64,000 bases of DNA from Glacieibacterium frigidum (GTDB taxonomy: Bacteria; Pseudomonadota; Alphaproteobacteria; Sphingomonadales; Sphingomonadaceae). The translations under genes and the position numbers were made by a program. The DNA is taken from assembly GCF_007097155.1 (NCBI RefSeq), contig NZ_VJWA01000002.1, positions 1,240,001 through 1,304,000 on the forward strand, read 5' to 3'. Position 1 is the stretch's first letter; the number at the start of each line of letters is the position of its first letter. The notes beneath the pieces are model-generated. The model saw only the letters and a list, made by a program, of their open reading frames with translations, was not told where the DNA came from and did not search any database. Shown here one piece after another: positions 50,694 through 59,968 of this stretch.

Positions 50694-51559
50694 CAGAGAT
50701 CTCCTTGGGCGTAGGGGGTCACGTCCATCGCGGGATAGCGTGCCTGAACCCCCGCGAGCGTCTCCGGGGTCCAGTAATCGTCGCCGGGCGGCGGAAAGCC
50801 GAACAGGTCGCGCTCGCGCACCGTCATCGCGGCGAGCGCCTCGCTCCAGCCGGGGCGGATCGCTTGGTCGGGCCACGCCATCTTGCCCGTCCAGCGCTGC
50901 CCGCGCCGCTTGAAATCGGTCATGATGATGAAGCGCGACGCATCCGCGGCCTCGAAGTTGGCGCCGCGATGGAAGACGTGGGTCTGGTACAGAATCAGCG
51001 TGCCCGCGGTGCCGGTCAACGCGACCTCGTGCTCGCGCAGCGCGTCGCCGGTCAGGTTGCGCGGGCTCAGGGGGATGTCGTGCGTGTGCTCGAGCGGCAC
51101 CGCGCGCGTCGCGCCATCGGCCTCGCTAACGTCGGACAGCAGCATGATCGTCGTCAACTGCGGCCGGTCGAGGCGCGGTACGACGAGCGTGTGGTTGCCG
51201 TAGTCGCGGTGGTGCGGCTGGTCGTAGTCGATGGCACCGGCGTATTTCGCCCACAGCTCGACCTTGTAGAGGTCGATGTCCTCGCCCCCCAGGAAGCGCT
51301 CGGCGGCGTCGACGAGACCGGGCAGCACGGGCAGGCAGTCGAGCGCCGGGTTGTCGTAGGGGAACAGGCGGATCCCGGCGAACTGGCTCTTGCCGAACTT
51401 CGGATGCGCCTCGGGGTCGGCGAAATAATCGGCGGGGCGCGGGAAGATCGTCCACAGCGCCTCCTGCGCGGCGTGGAGCCGGTCGGCGGGGATGAAGTCG
51501 GGCACCATCGCGAAGCCGCGCGTGCGCACCTCGTCGAGCGTCGCGTCGGAAACGATCAT
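50693..51559 (-). CDS. phytanoyl-CoA dioxygenase (PhyH) family protein
   Basis: A 288-residue Fe(II)/2-oxoglutarate dioxygenase. Iron-binding HHRDYGNH near 120 (HxD), a distal His in YQTHVFHRGANFE near 195, and a conserved Arg in SRFIIMTDFKRR after it. The substrate is unknown; family members hydroxylate many small molecules. ATG 51559 overlaps the end of the M14 peptidase upstream (ATGA), and the zinc-ribbon gene follows in the same transcript. Confidence 0.87.
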   Translation of the reverse strand: MIVSDATLDEVRTRGFAMVPDFIPADRLHAAQEALWTIFPRPADYFADPEAHPKFGKSQFAGIRLFPYDNPALDCLPVLPGLVDAAERFLGGEDIDLYKVELWAKYAGAIDYDQPHHRDYGNHTLVVPRLDRPQLTTIMLLSDVSEADGATRAVPLEHTHDIPLSPRNLTGDALREHEVALTGTAGTLILYQTHVFHRGANFEAADASRFIIMTDFKRRGQRWTGKMAWPDQAIRPGWSEALAAMTVRERDLFGFPPPGDDYWTPETLAGVQARYPAMDVTPYAQGDL

Positions 51560-53316
51560 TCGCGGCCTACCGGATAGAGGAGATAGCGGTCGTCGTAGTA
51601 GGGCGTGCGCGCATAGAACCACGCCAGCCGCGCGTCGCCGTCGGCGGCGAACTTCGGATCGGCGGCGAGCTTAGCGTCGAACTCGGTCTTGATCTTCGGG
51701 TCCTTAAGCATGGCGTCGGCTATCGGCGCGATCGCGTAGCCCTCGATATATTCGGTGCGCTGCAGGATGCCGGGGACGAGGCCCCAGGCGAGCGCGCCGT
51801 CCGGGCTCTCGGCCTCGAGCCACAGCGCCGCGAGCGCCGCCAGCGGCTGGTCGGCGGGCACCCGCACCGAGCCCGCAGGCCAGACCTCGCGCCGCCGCTC
51901 GCGGGTGACGCCCGTCGTCAGCGGCACGCGGCCCTCGCTTGCCTTGCCGAGCTTGGGGTCGACGAGGCGCGCCATCTCGACGTCTTGCGCGCGCGCTTCG
52001 GTCAGCGTCTCGAACTGCACGCCGTGGATGCGCAGCCGCTCGATGATCTCGGGCGCGGTCGGCGGCACCCACCACGCGACGGGCAGGGTCGCGGTGATCG
52101 ACGGCTCTTCTCCGAAGATCGCGACGCGCTCGTTCTGCGGCTTGCCCAGCCAGCGCACCTCGGCGCGCCCCGATGCGGGCGACTGGTAGCTGTCCTGCGC
52201 GATGCCCTTCCACTCCATCGTCGCGACGGGCTCGGTCCGGGGCCGCCACGCCAAAGTAGCCGACTTGGGCCGCGCCGCGCGGTCGCTCGCGATCGCCGCA
52301 CGCACCCCGGCCGCATCGTCGCCGAGCAGCTTCAGCGCCGCCTCGACGAGGACATAGGTACCGAGCACGCGCTGGCGATAGGGCTTCAGGCTATGCGTCT
52401 CGATCAGCACCGACGGCATGCCGCGAAGGTCGCCATAGCCGTTCGAGAAGCGCGGCGTGGTCGCGTTGAAGAACACCCCTGCGGCGGGCCGCTTGGTGTC
52501 GATCAGGTCGACGTACAGGCCTGGGATATGCCCTGCCTTGGCCAGCGCGGCGTCGGTCGCGGGCTTGAAGCGGCTGTCGAGCCAGCGGCCGATCGCCGGC
52601 GAATAGGCGTACAGCCCATTCCAGCCGTTGTAGCTGATCGTCACGTCGTACTGCTCGTCGTGACCGTCGGTGACGTGCAGGTCGAGGTAGAGCGCGGGAT
52701 CGTACTTGCGGATCAGCCCGATCATCGCGCGCATTTCGGGCGCGTCGGCCTTCAGGTAATCGCGGTTGAGGTTGAGGTTCTGCGCCGTGGTGCGCCAGCC
52801 CTGGTTCTCGGGCCCGCGCTGGTTGGGGCGGTTGAAGGGCCCGCTGCGCTCGTGCCCGTCGACGTTGAAGATCGGCACGAAGACCAGGTTCGCACGGTCG
52901 AGCAGACCCGCCTTGCCCTTGAGTGCGATATCGCGGAGCAGCATCAGCCCGGCATCCTTGCCGTCGATCTCGCCCGAATGGATGCCCCCCTGCGCGAGCA
53001 GCACGGGCTTTGCGGGGTCGAGCGTCGCGCCGTCCTTGCTGACGATCACCGCGAGCATGTCGCGCCCCTGCGGCGTCTTGCCGAACACCTCGACGCGGAT
53101 CAGCGGCGACGCGGCGTCGAGCTTGTCGAGCCAGGCGCGGGTCTCGGCATAGGTCGGCGTGCGGCGGAAGCCTGCGGCCTCGGCGGGCGTGATCCACGGG
53201 TCCGACGGCTTGGCGATCAGCTTTTCGCTCGCCCCCCGCCACGGCAACTCGGGCGGCAGCGGCGCGGGTGCCGCGGCGATCAGGATCAGAGCGGCGGCGA
53301 TGGCGGACAGTCTCAT
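51556..53316 (-). CDS. exported M14 family zinc metallopeptidase
   Basis: A 586-residue secreted carboxypeptidase-like enzyme. Signal peptide (1-17, ILIAAAPAPLPPE), then the zinc ligands in QGGIHSGEIDGKDAGLML near 109 (HxxE) and LDLHVTDGHDEQYD near 212, and the catalytic Glu in SVLIETHSLKPYRQR near 305. The long C-terminal region (320-586) is family-specific. Periplasmic or secreted; substrate unknown. First gene of the M14-PhyH-zinc ribbon run. Confidence 0.9.
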   Translation of the reverse strand: MRLSAIAAALILIAAAPAPLPPELPWRGASEKLIAKPSDPWITPAEAAGFRRTPTYAETRAWLDKLDAASPLIRVEVFGKTPQGRDMLAVIVSKDGATLDPAKPVLLAQGGIHSGEIDGKDAGLMLLRDIALKGKAGLLDRANLVFVPIFNVDGHERSGPFNRPNQRGPENQGWRTTAQNLNLNRDYLKADAPEMRAMIGLIRKYDPALYLDLHVTDGHDEQYDVTISYNGWNGLYAYSPAIGRWLDSRFKPATDAALAKAGHIPGLYVDLIDTKRPAAGVFFNATTPRFSNGYGDLRGMPSVLIETHSLKPYRQRVLGTYVLVEAALKLLGDDAAGVRAAIASDRAARPKSATLAWRPRTEPVATMEWKGIAQDSYQSPASGRAEVRWLGKPQNERVAIFGEEPSITATLPVAWWVPPTAPEIIERLRIHGVQFETLTEARAQDVEMARLVDPKLGKASEGRVPLTTGVTRERRREVWPAGSVRVPADQPLAALAALWLEAESPDGALAWGLVPGILQRTEYIEGYAIAPIADAMLKDPKIKTEFDAKLAADPKFAADGDARLAWFYARTPYYDDRYLLYPVGRE

Positions 53317-53350
53317 GCCCGCGACGCTAGCCGTGCGCTCGTCCCCGCGT

Positions 53351-54571
53351 CTAGAGCGCCCGGTACCGCGCCTCGGTCTCGGCGATGTAATCGCGCGTTA
53401 GCGGCAGGGCTGTGCGCTGGCGGGTCATCTGGATCTGCACGTTCATATGGCCGTCGTTGCGGAACGCCGCGGTTGCCGCCGCCAGATAGAACAGCCACAT
53501 GCGGTAGAATTTCTCGTCGTACAGCGCGACGATCTCGCTCCTTTTCGCGACGCAGCGGCGGTACCATTCCTCGATGGTCAGCGCGTAATGCAGGCGCAGC
53601 ACCTCGATGTCGGTGATCCACAGCCAAGATTTCTCGATGCGCGGCACGATCTGCGACAGCGCCGGGGCATAGCCGCCGGGGAAGATGTATTTCGCGGTGA
53701 ACGGGTCGGTGGCACCGGGGCCGTCGGCGCGCGCGATGGTATGAAGCAGCGCGACGCCGTCGTCGGCGAGCAGGCTGTGCACCTTGTCGAAGAACACGCG
53801 GTACTGCGGCAGGCCAACGTGTTCGAACATGCCGACCGAGACGATGCGGTCGAACCGCCCGGTCAGCGCGCGATAGTCGATCAGCTCGAAATGGACATGG
53901 TCGCTGACACCGGTGTCCACGGCGCGCTGCCGCGCGACCTTGAGCTGCTCCTCCGACAGCGTGACACCGGTGACATCGGCGCCGGAGACGCGGTTCAGGT
54001 AAAGCGCCAGCCCGCCCCAGCCGCAGCCGATGTCGAGCACCTTCTGCCCGGGCCGCAAGTCGAGCTTGGCGGCGATGTGCGCCAGCTTGTCGGCCTGCGC
54101 CTGCTCGAGGCTGTTGCCGGGATCGGTGAAATAGGCGCAGCTGTATTGCCGGTCGGCATCGAGAAACAGGTCGTACAGCCGGTCGCTGAGATCGTAATGG
54201 TGCGCGACGTTCCGCTTCGACTTCGCCGCCTGGTTGAACTGACCCAGCCACCCCGCCAGCGCCGCCTGACGCCACAGCGCGAAGCGGACGGGATTGTCCT
54301 TCTCCCAGCGCACGTTCCACGTCACGAGGTTGACGACATCGTTGATGTCGCCGCGCTCGAGGATCATCCGGCCGTCGATGTACGCCTCGCCCGCACCCAG
54401 CGCGAGGTTGCGCGCGATGGCGTTGGCGGTCGCGGCGTCGGTGACGCGGAATGTCGCGGGGGGCACGCGGTCGGACGGTGCGCCGTAGCGATATTCGCGG
54501 CCCTTATGGTCGATGACGCACAGGTCGCCTTCGCGGATCATGTGCTTGAACAGGCGGTCGAGCAGGAACAT
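53351..54571 (-). CDS. cfa: cyclopropane-fatty-acyl-phospholipid synthase family protein
   Basis: A 406-residue SAM-dependent enzyme that adds a methylene group to unsaturated acyl chains of phospholipids. SAM motif KVLDIGCGWGGLALYLNRV near 168, YSCAYF near 144 (conserved around the active site), and SVGMFEHVGLPQY with a catalytic Glu near 245. The N-terminal domain (1-100) typical of Cfa is present. ATG 54571 is chosen; the long upstream extension is not family-like. The next gene, rlmN, is 32 bp upstream on the same strand. Confidence 0.93.
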   Translation of the reverse strand: MFLLDRLFKHMIREGDLCVIDHKGREYRYGAPSDRVPPATFRVTDAATANAIARNLALGAGEAYIDGRMILERGDINDVVNLVTWNVRWEKDNPVRFALWRQAALAGWLGQFNQAAKSKRNVAHHYDLSDRLYDLFLDADRQYSCAYFTDPGNSLEQAQADKLAHIAAKLDLRPGQKVLDIGCGWGGLALYLNRVSGADVTGVTLSEEQLKVARQRAVDTGVSDHVHFELIDYRALTGRFDRIVSVGMFEHVGLPQYRVFFDKVHSLLADDGVALLHTIARADGPGATDPFTAKYIFPGGYAPALSQIVPRIEKSWLWITDIEVLRLHYALTIEEWYRRCVAKRSEIVALYDEKFYRMWLFYLAAATAAFRNDGHMNVQIQMTRQRTALPLTRDYIAETEARYRAL

Positions 54572-54603
54572 CGCTGGGCTTTCGAAGGTCGGTCGTGCGG
54601 CGG

Positions 54604-55806
54604 TTACGCGGCCTCGACCCAACCCGCTTCCTTGGCGGCGGCGCGGCGGTCGAGCTCGGCGCGGCTGACCTTCTCGCTCGCCGACTTCAGCTGGCCGCAC
54701 GCCGCCATGATGTCGCGGCCGCGCGGGCGGCGAACGGGTGCGGAGATGCCGCCGCGATAGACGATGTCGCTGAACGCCGCGACGCGCTCGGGGGTCGAGG
54801 TCTCATAGTCGCTGCCGGGCCAGGGGTTGAACGGGATCAGATTGACCTTGGCGGGCAGCTTGTACTTGCGGATCAGCCGGACGAGCTCGTGCGCCTCGGC
54901 GTCGCTGTCGTTCTTGTCCTTGAGCATCACATACTCGAAAGTGATCCGCCGCGCGTTGTTGGCGCCCGGATAGGCGGCGCAGGCCGACAGCAGCTCCTCG
55001 ATCCCGTAGCGCTTGTTGATAGGCACGATCTCGTCGCGGATTTCCTTGGTGACCGCGTGCAGCGAGACCGCGAGGTTGACGCCGATCTCGGCCCCGGCAC
55101 GCGCCATCATCGGCACGACGCCGCTGGTCGACAGAGTGATGCGGCGCTTCGACAGGCCCAGCCCGTCGCCGTCCATGACGATGGCGAGGGCGTCGCGAAC
55201 GCTGTCGAAATTATACAGCGGCTCGCCCATGCCCATCATCACGATGTTGGTCAGCAGACGGCCCTCGCCGTTGGTCGGCCATTCGCCGAGCGCATCGCGT
55301 GCCAGCATGACCTGCCCGACGATTTCGGCCGGGGTCAGGTTGCGGACCAGCGCCATCGTGCCGGTCAGGCAGAAGCGGCAGTTGAGCGTGCAGCCGATCT
55401 GCGAGCTGACGCACAGGGTGCCCCGGTCGGCGTCGGGGATGAACACGCACTCGGCCTCGTTGCCGTCGTCGAAGCGCAGCAGCCATTTGCGCGTACCGTC
55501 GCTCGACACCTGCGCCTGCGTCACCTCGGGGCGGCCGACGACGAAATGCTCGGCGATCACCGCGCGCGCGTCCTTGGAGATATTGGCCATCGCGTCGATC
55601 TCGGCCGCGCCGCGATTATAGACCCAGTGCCAGATCTGGCTGGCGCGCAGCTTGGCGGCCTTGGCGTCGAGACCGGCACCTTCCAGCGCAGCGCGCAGCG
55701 CAGGGCGCGACAGCCCGACGATCGCCGTCTTGCCGTCGGCGCGAGCACTCGGGGCCCGCGGCACGGGCACGGGATCGATAAGGCCTGGAATCTGCACGCG
55801 CGGCAT
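54604..55806 (-). CDS. rlmN: dual-specificity RNA methyltransferase RlmN
   Basis: A 400-residue radical-SAM enzyme that methylates A2503 of 23S rRNA and A37 of some tRNAs. 4Fe-4S/SAM motif [12 protein letters not shown] near 133-144 (CxxxCxxC), the preceding [26 protein letters not shown], and the C-terminal catalytic [12 protein letters not shown] with its Cys. ATG 55806 starts [11 protein letters not shown]; longer versions upstream are unlikely. Good family length. Confidence 0.97.
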   Translation of the reverse strand: MPRVQIPGLIDPVPVPRAPSARADGKTAIVGLSRPALRAALEGAGLDAKAAKLRASQIWHWVYNRGAAEIDAMANISKDARAVIAEHFVVGRPEVTQAQVSSDGTRKWLLRFDDGNEAECVFIPDADRGTLCVSSQIGCTLNCRFCLTGTMALVRNLTPAEIVGQVMLARDALGEWPTNGEGRLLTNIVMMGMGEPLYNFDSVRDALAIVMDGDGLGLSKRRITLSTSGVVPMMARAGAEIGVNLAVSLHAVTKEIRDEIVPINKRYGIEELLSACAAYPGANNARRITFEYVMLKDKNDSDAEAHELVRLIRKYKLPAKVNLIPFNPWPGSDYETSTPERVAAFSDIVYRGGISAPVRRPRGRDIMAACGQLKSASEKVSRAELDRRAAAKEAGWVEAA

Positions 55807-55920
55807 GTAGAGGCGGCACGCGGCGAAAGAAAGGCCGGTTGCAGATCGGGCCCGGCAACAATAGTCTGTGCCTCGACGACCGCGCCGGTACGGGCGACCC
55901 TTCAACCGGGAGCACCGCCG

Positions 55921-56304
55921 ATGATGCTGAACCACGTCACCCTGCCCGCGCACGACTATGACGCAAGCCTTGCCTTCTACACCGCACTGGGCCTGACCCA
56001 GATCGTTGCGGCACCACCGCGCTATGCCCGGTTCGAGATGGACGGCGGCGCGACGCTGTCGTTCGAGGTCATCGAAGGTGGCCGCGCCGGCACTGCCGAA
56101 ACCTACCTGCACTGCGAGGATGTCGACGCCGCCTATGCTGCGGCCCGGTCACGCGGCGTCGTGTTCGACTTCGCGCCGCGCGACGAAACCTATCTGTGGC
56201 GGCGCGGGGGGGTCACCGACCCGGCGGGAAACCTAATCATCCTGTATCATGCAGGGACTAATCAGCGCTTCCCGCCGTGGCGGCTCGATGGCCTGATGGC
56301 CTAG
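55921..56304 (+). CDS. VOC family protein
   Basis: A 127-residue glyoxalase/bleomycin-resistance fold protein: [39 protein letters not shown] near 38, [19 protein letters not shown] near 60, and [18 protein letters not shown] near 97-114. Metal ligand positions fit (His5, Glu near 51, His near 65, and Glu absent/ILYH at the end), so activity is uncertain. Upstream GGGAGCACCGCCG is a possible ribosome site. Convergent with the lipoprotein gene, 3 bp apart. Confidence 0.86.
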   Translation: MMLNHVTLPAHDYDASLAFYTALGLTQIVAAPPRYARFEMDGGATLSFEVIEGGRAGTAETYLHCEDVDAAYAAARSRGVVFDFAPRDETYLWRRGGVTDPAGNLIILYHAGTNQRFPPWRLDGLMA

Positions 56305-56307
56305 GCG

Positions 56308-57090
56308 TTAGCGCGGGCCGCGGTCACCGCGGTTGCGTCCGCCACCGTTGCCGCTCGACTGACGCATCTCGCGACGCTCGGTGCGGACTTCCTGGCGCTG
56401 CTCGCGAACCGCCTGACGCTGCTCGCGCACCGCCGAACGGTCGACCTGCACCGGGGCCACCGCCGCGGTGGGGGCAGCGACCTGGCCGATCGCCTGCCCG
56501 ACGCTCACACCGGGACGACCCGGGCGATTGTCCTGGCGATACTCGCGGCGATCCTGACGCCGGTCGGCGCGGAAACCCTGGCGGTCCTGCGTCCGGTCCG
56601 CGCGATAGGCGTTCCGGTCCTGCGTGCGGTCGGCACGGAACTGCTCGCGGGTTACCTGCCCGTTATTGAGCGCAGCGCGGTCGTCGCGGCGCTCGCCACG
56701 GAAATCGCGGCGATCGTCACGGCGCTCGGCGGTATAGTTGCGGCGATCGCGCGCCCGCTCCTGCCAATAGCGCTGCTGGTTGCCGTCCCACTGGCGGCGC
56801 TTGCCGCCGCGGTCGTAGACGTAATAGCCGGTGCCCGGATAATAATAGTCGCCGAACCAGCCGAAGCCCGCGCCGGCATAGCCGAACGGGACCGAGCGAT
56901 AGCCATAAGGGTCGCCATAGTAATTGTCGTAGCCGCCGCCGTATCCGACGCCGCCATAGCCGCCGTCGTAGTAACCGCCGTCGCTGGCGTAACCAACGCC
57001 ACCGTAACCATAGCCGTCGGTTGTGCACGCGCCGAGCGCGAGGAGTGCGGCACCGGCCAGGCCGGCTCGAAGAATATTTGAACGCAACAT
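56308..57090 (-). CDS. Gly/Tyr-rich and Arg/Asp-repeat lipoprotein
   Basis: A 260-residue lipoprotein: signal peptide with lipobox LALGAC (Cys about 22), a Gly/Tyr-rich region (about 27-95, YGYGGVGYASDGGYYDGGYG), and then an Arg/Asp-rich helical region with 11-residue repeats (FRADRTQDRNA, YRADRTQDRQG, FRADRRQDRRE, YRQDNRPGR). A Gln/Arg-rich tail follows. Anchored at the outer or inner membrane and very basic at the end. No domain is recognised; a nucleic acid, polysaccharide or envelope-binding role is only a guess. Confidence 0.85.
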   Translation of the reverse strand: MLRSNILRAGLAGAALLALGACTTDGYGYGGVGYASDGGYYDGGYGGVGYGGGYDNYYGDPYGYRSVPFGYAGAGFGWFGDYYYPGTGYYVYDRGGKRRQWDGNQQRYWQERARDRRNYTAERRDDRRDFRGERRDDRAALNNGQVTREQFRADRTQDRNAYRADRTQDRQGFRADRRQDRREYRQDNRPGRPGVSVGQAIGQVAAPTAAVAPVQVDRSAVREQRQAVREQRQEVRTERREMRQSSGNGGGRNRGDRGPR

Positions 57091-57151
57091 CGTGATTCTC
57101 CCGTCAATGGGCGGGTTATGCAAGTGTTGTGTTGAACGCGCGGTGAACCCT

Positions 57152-57775
57152 TTAGGCCGCACGGGCGCCAGAAAAACCGCCGCCGAGGTGGAGCGCGGTT
57201 TGCGTGCCGTCGACGATCTCGAACACCGTGCCTTGCGGCGCGTCGTCGGCGAAGGCGACGCCCTCGAAATCATCGCCGCCCGCCAGCAGCCCGCGCAGGA
57301 CGCGCAGCGTGATACCGTGGCTGATCACCAGCACGTCGCGCGCTCGGTCGAGGCCGGCGAGCCACGCCTCCAGCCGCGCCCGAATCGCCGGGTAATACTC
57401 GCCGTTCGGCGGCACGACGTTGAAGGCGCGCCGGTCCGGGCAGACGATCGGTCCGGTCTCGGCGACGATGTCGGCATAGCGCCGCCCCTGCCAGTCGCCG
57501 ACGTCGATCTCGAGCAGGCGGTCGTCGGTGCGGATGTCGAAGAAGTCGATGCCCAGATGCTCGGCGACGATTGCCGAAGTCTGCAGCGTCCGCCCCGACG
57601 GCGACGCCCAGAAGTCGAGGTCGGGGCGCTGCCCCAGATGCTCGCGCAGGAACGTCCCCATCGCCTCGGCCTGCGCGATGCCGGCGCGGGTCAGCGGCGT
57701 GTGCGCCATATGCCCCTGCATGCGGGCTCCCGCATTATAGACGGTCTCGGCGTGGCGGGCGAGGATCAGGCGCAT
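57152..57775 (-). CDS. histidine phosphatase family protein
   Basis: A 207-residue phosphoglycerate-mutase-like phosphatase: catalytic RHAET in LILARHAETVYNAGARMQGH (residues 3-22), second His in VLVISHGITLRVL near 150, and SPSGRTLQTSAI near 57. Resembles the CobC/GpmB-type acid phosphatases. ATG 57775 starts MRLILARHAET. The neighbours are unrelated, so the substrate is unclear. Confidence 0.92.
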   Translation of the reverse strand: MRLILARHAETVYNAGARMQGHMAHTPLTRAGIAQAEAMGTFLREHLGQRPDLDFWASPSGRTLQTSAIVAEHLGIDFFDIRTDDRLLEIDVGDWQGRRYADIVAETGPIVCPDRRAFNVVPPNGEYYPAIRARLEAWLAGLDRARDVLVISHGITLRVLRGLLAGGDDFEGVAFADDAPQGTVFEIVDGTQTALHLGGGFSGARAA

Positions 57776-57827
57776 GGGCGTGCTTGTGGGATGACAGGCG
57801 GGCGGGCGCAAGCTAGGTCGTCCCGCC

Positions 57828-58529
57828 ATGGCCAGACTCTATCCCGACGCCGCCGCCGCCCTCGACGGCCTGTTGTTCGACGGCATGACGATCGCTGCCG
57901 GAGGCTTCGGCCTGTGCGGCATCCCGGAGAAGCTGATCGCGGGCATCGCCGCCTCGGGGGTCAAGGACCTGACCATCGTTTCGAACAACGCCGGGGTCGA
58001 CGGTTTCGGGCTGGGCGTGCTGCTGCACAGCCGCCAGGTCCGCAAGATGATCTCGAGCTACGTCGGCGAGAACAAGGAGTTCGAGCGCCAGTATCTCAGC
58101 GGCGAGCTCGAGCTCGAATTCGCGCCGCAGGGCACGCTCGCCGAACGGCTGCGCGCCGGCGGGGCGGGCATTCCGGGCTTCTACACCAAGACCGGCGTTG
58201 GCACGCTGATCGCGGAAGGGAAAGAGCACAAGGACTTCGACGGCGAGACGTACATCCTGGAGCGCGGCATCGTCGCCGACCTGGCGATCGTCCACGCCTG
58301 GCGCGCCGACCCCTACGGCAACCTCGTCTATCGAAAGACCGCGCGTAACTTCAACCCGAACGCCGCGACCGCGGGGCGCGTGACGGTCGCCGAGGTCGAG
58401 GAGATGGTGCAGCCCGGCACGCTCGATCCCGACGCCATCCACACGCCGGGCGTCTATATCCAGCGCATGATCGTGGCGGCGGACAACGAGAAGCGCATCG
58501 AAAATCGTACCGTGCGGGAGCGTATCTGA
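57828..58529 (+). CDS. scoA: 3-oxoacid CoA-transferase subunit A
   Basis: A 233-residue subunit of the succinyl-CoA:3-oxoacid CoA-transferase type. N-terminal GMTIAAGGFGLCGIPEKLIA near 19 and VSNNAGVDGFGLGVLL near 51 form the CoA-binding loop of family I CoA transferases; GAGIPGFYTKTGVGTLIAEG near 113 follows. Together with the B subunit, 1 bp later, it would activate acetoacetate. The stop overlaps the start of scoB (TGATG). Probably a two- or three-gene operon with DUF72. Confidence 0.94.
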   Translation: MARLYPDAAAALDGLLFDGMTIAAGGFGLCGIPEKLIAGIAASGVKDLTIVSNNAGVDGFGLGVLLHSRQVRKMISSYVGENKEFERQYLSGELELEFAPQGTLAERLRAGGAGIPGFYTKTGVGTLIAEGKEHKDFDGETYILERGIVADLAIVHAWRADPYGNLVYRKTARNFNPNAATAGRVTVAEVEEMVQPGTLDPDAIHTPGVYIQRMIVAADNEKRIENRTVRERI

Positions 58530-59167
58530 TGGCCTGGACCCGCGACCAGATGGCGGCACGCGCCGCGCAGGAGCTGCACGACGGCTTCTACGTCAACCTC
58601 GGCATCGGCATGCCGACGCTGGTGGCGAACCATGTTGCCGAGGGAATCGACATCACGCTGCAGAGCGAGAACGGCATGCTCGGCATGGGGCCCTTCCCCT
58701 ACGCGGGCGAGGAAGACCCCGACCTGATCAACGCCGGCAAGCAGACGATCACCGAACTGCGCCGCACCAGCTATTTCAGCTCGGCCGACAGTTTTGCGAT
58801 GATCCGCGGCGGCCACATGGACCTATCGATCCTCGGCGCCATGGAGGTCGCGCAGAACGGCGACATCGCCAACTGGATGGTGCCCGGCAAGCTGGTCAAG
58901 GGCATGGGCGGCGCGATGGACCTGGTCGCGGGCGCACGCCGCATCGTCGTGCTGATGGAGCATGTCGACAAGGCGGGCGGCGCCAAGTTCAAGGCGGCGT
59001 GCAGCCTGCCGCTGACCGGCGCCGGTGTCGTCGACGTCATCATCACCGACCTCGCCGTCTTCGAACGCGCCGACCGCAAGGGCGCTCCCTTCCGCCTGAT
59101 CGAGACCGCACCGGGGGTCAGCGCCGACGAAGTGCGGGCGAAGACCGAAGCCGCGTACGAGGCATGA
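58529..59167 (+). CDS. scoB: 3-oxoacid CoA-transferase subunit B
   Basis: A 212-residue partner subunit. The catalytic Glu lies in QSENGMLGMGP near 50 (the SENG motif forms the enzyme-CoA thioester), preceded by VNLGIGMPTLVANHV near 22 and followed by RGGHMDLSILGAMEVAQNGD near 93-112 with GKLVKGMGGAMDL. Same operon as scoA; the two reactions together are used in ketone body and polyhydroxyalkanoate breakdown. Confidence 0.95.
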   Translation: MAWTRDQMAARAAQELHDGFYVNLGIGMPTLVANHVAEGIDITLQSENGMLGMGPFPYAGEEDPDLINAGKQTITELRRTSYFSSADSFAMIRGGHMDLSILGAMEVAQNGDIANWMVPGKLVKGMGGAMDLVAGARRIVVLMEHVDKAGGAKFKAACSLPLTGAGVVDVIITDLAVFERADRKGAPFRLIETAPGVSADEVRAKTEAAYEA

Positions 59168-59922
59168 TCCGCGTCGGGGTCGGCGGGTGGACGTACGAGC
59201 CGTGGCGCGGGACCTTCTACCCGCAAGGGCTGCGGCAGGCGGACGAGCTGAAGCATGCCAGCCGGGCGCTGACCGCGATCGAGATCAACGGCACCTTCTA
59301 CGGCTCGCAGAAGCCCGAGAGCTATCAGAAGTGGCACGACGAGACCCCCGACGGGTTCAGGTTCAGCCTCAAGGGGCCGCGCTTCGCGGTCAATCGGCGG
59401 GTGCTGGGCGAGGCGGGCGAGTCGATCGCGCGCTTCTTCACCACTGGCATGGACCGGCTCGGCGACAAGCTCGGGCCGATCCTGTGGCAGTTTGCGGCGA
59501 CCAAGCAGTTCGACCGCGACGACATGGCGGCGTTCATCGCGCTGCTGCCCGAGAAACTCGGCGAGCGGCGGCTGCAGCATGCCCTCGAGGTGCGCCACGA
59601 AAGCTTCCGCGATCCCGCCTTCCTGGCGCTGGCGCGCGGCGCCAATTGCGCGGCGGTGTTCGCGCACGCCGACAAATATCCGACGCCGCTCGACGCGACC
59701 GACGCGCCGACCGCCGACTTCGCCTATGCCCGGCTGCAGAATTGCGCCGAGGAGGAGGCGACCGGCTACCCGCCCGCGGCGCTCGACGGCTGGGCGGCGC
59801 AGGCGCGCGACTGGGCGGCGGATGGCGCGCGCGACGTCTATGTCTTCTTCATCTCGGGTGCCAAGGTTCGCGCGCCGGCGGCGGCGCAGGCGTTGATCGC
59901 GCGCCTCGCCGCGCAAAGCTGA
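59164..59922 (+). CDS. DUF72 family protein
   Basis: A 252-residue TIM-barrel-like protein with the DUF72 blocks VGVGGWTYEPWRGTFYPQGL near 4-23, EINGTFYGSQKPESYQKW near 41, and FSLKGPRF near 67. The function is unknown (related to endonuclease IV-like folds). ATG 59164 overlaps the scoB stop (ATGA), so it may be read with scoAB by coupling, although the functions are not obviously linked. Confidence 0.9.
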   Translation: MIRVGVGGWTYEPWRGTFYPQGLRQADELKHASRALTAIEINGTFYGSQKPESYQKWHDETPDGFRFSLKGPRFAVNRRVLGEAGESIARFFTTGMDRLGDKLGPILWQFAATKQFDRDDMAAFIALLPEKLGERRLQHALEVRHESFRDPAFLALARGANCAAVFAHADKYPTPLDATDAPTADFAYARLQNCAEEEATGYPPAALDGWAAQARDWAADGARDVYVFFISGAKVRAPAAAQALIARLAAQS

Positions 59923-59968
59923 CGATCCGTTAACGAAACTGTCGCCGAAGCCCGACGTTTCCAGCGGT

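Noticed and set aside
53447-56304. Long plus-strand frames opposite cfa and rlmN
   Set aside because: They contradict the strong family motifs of cfa and rlmN; only the last 384 bp of the longer frame (55921-56304) is a real VOC gene.
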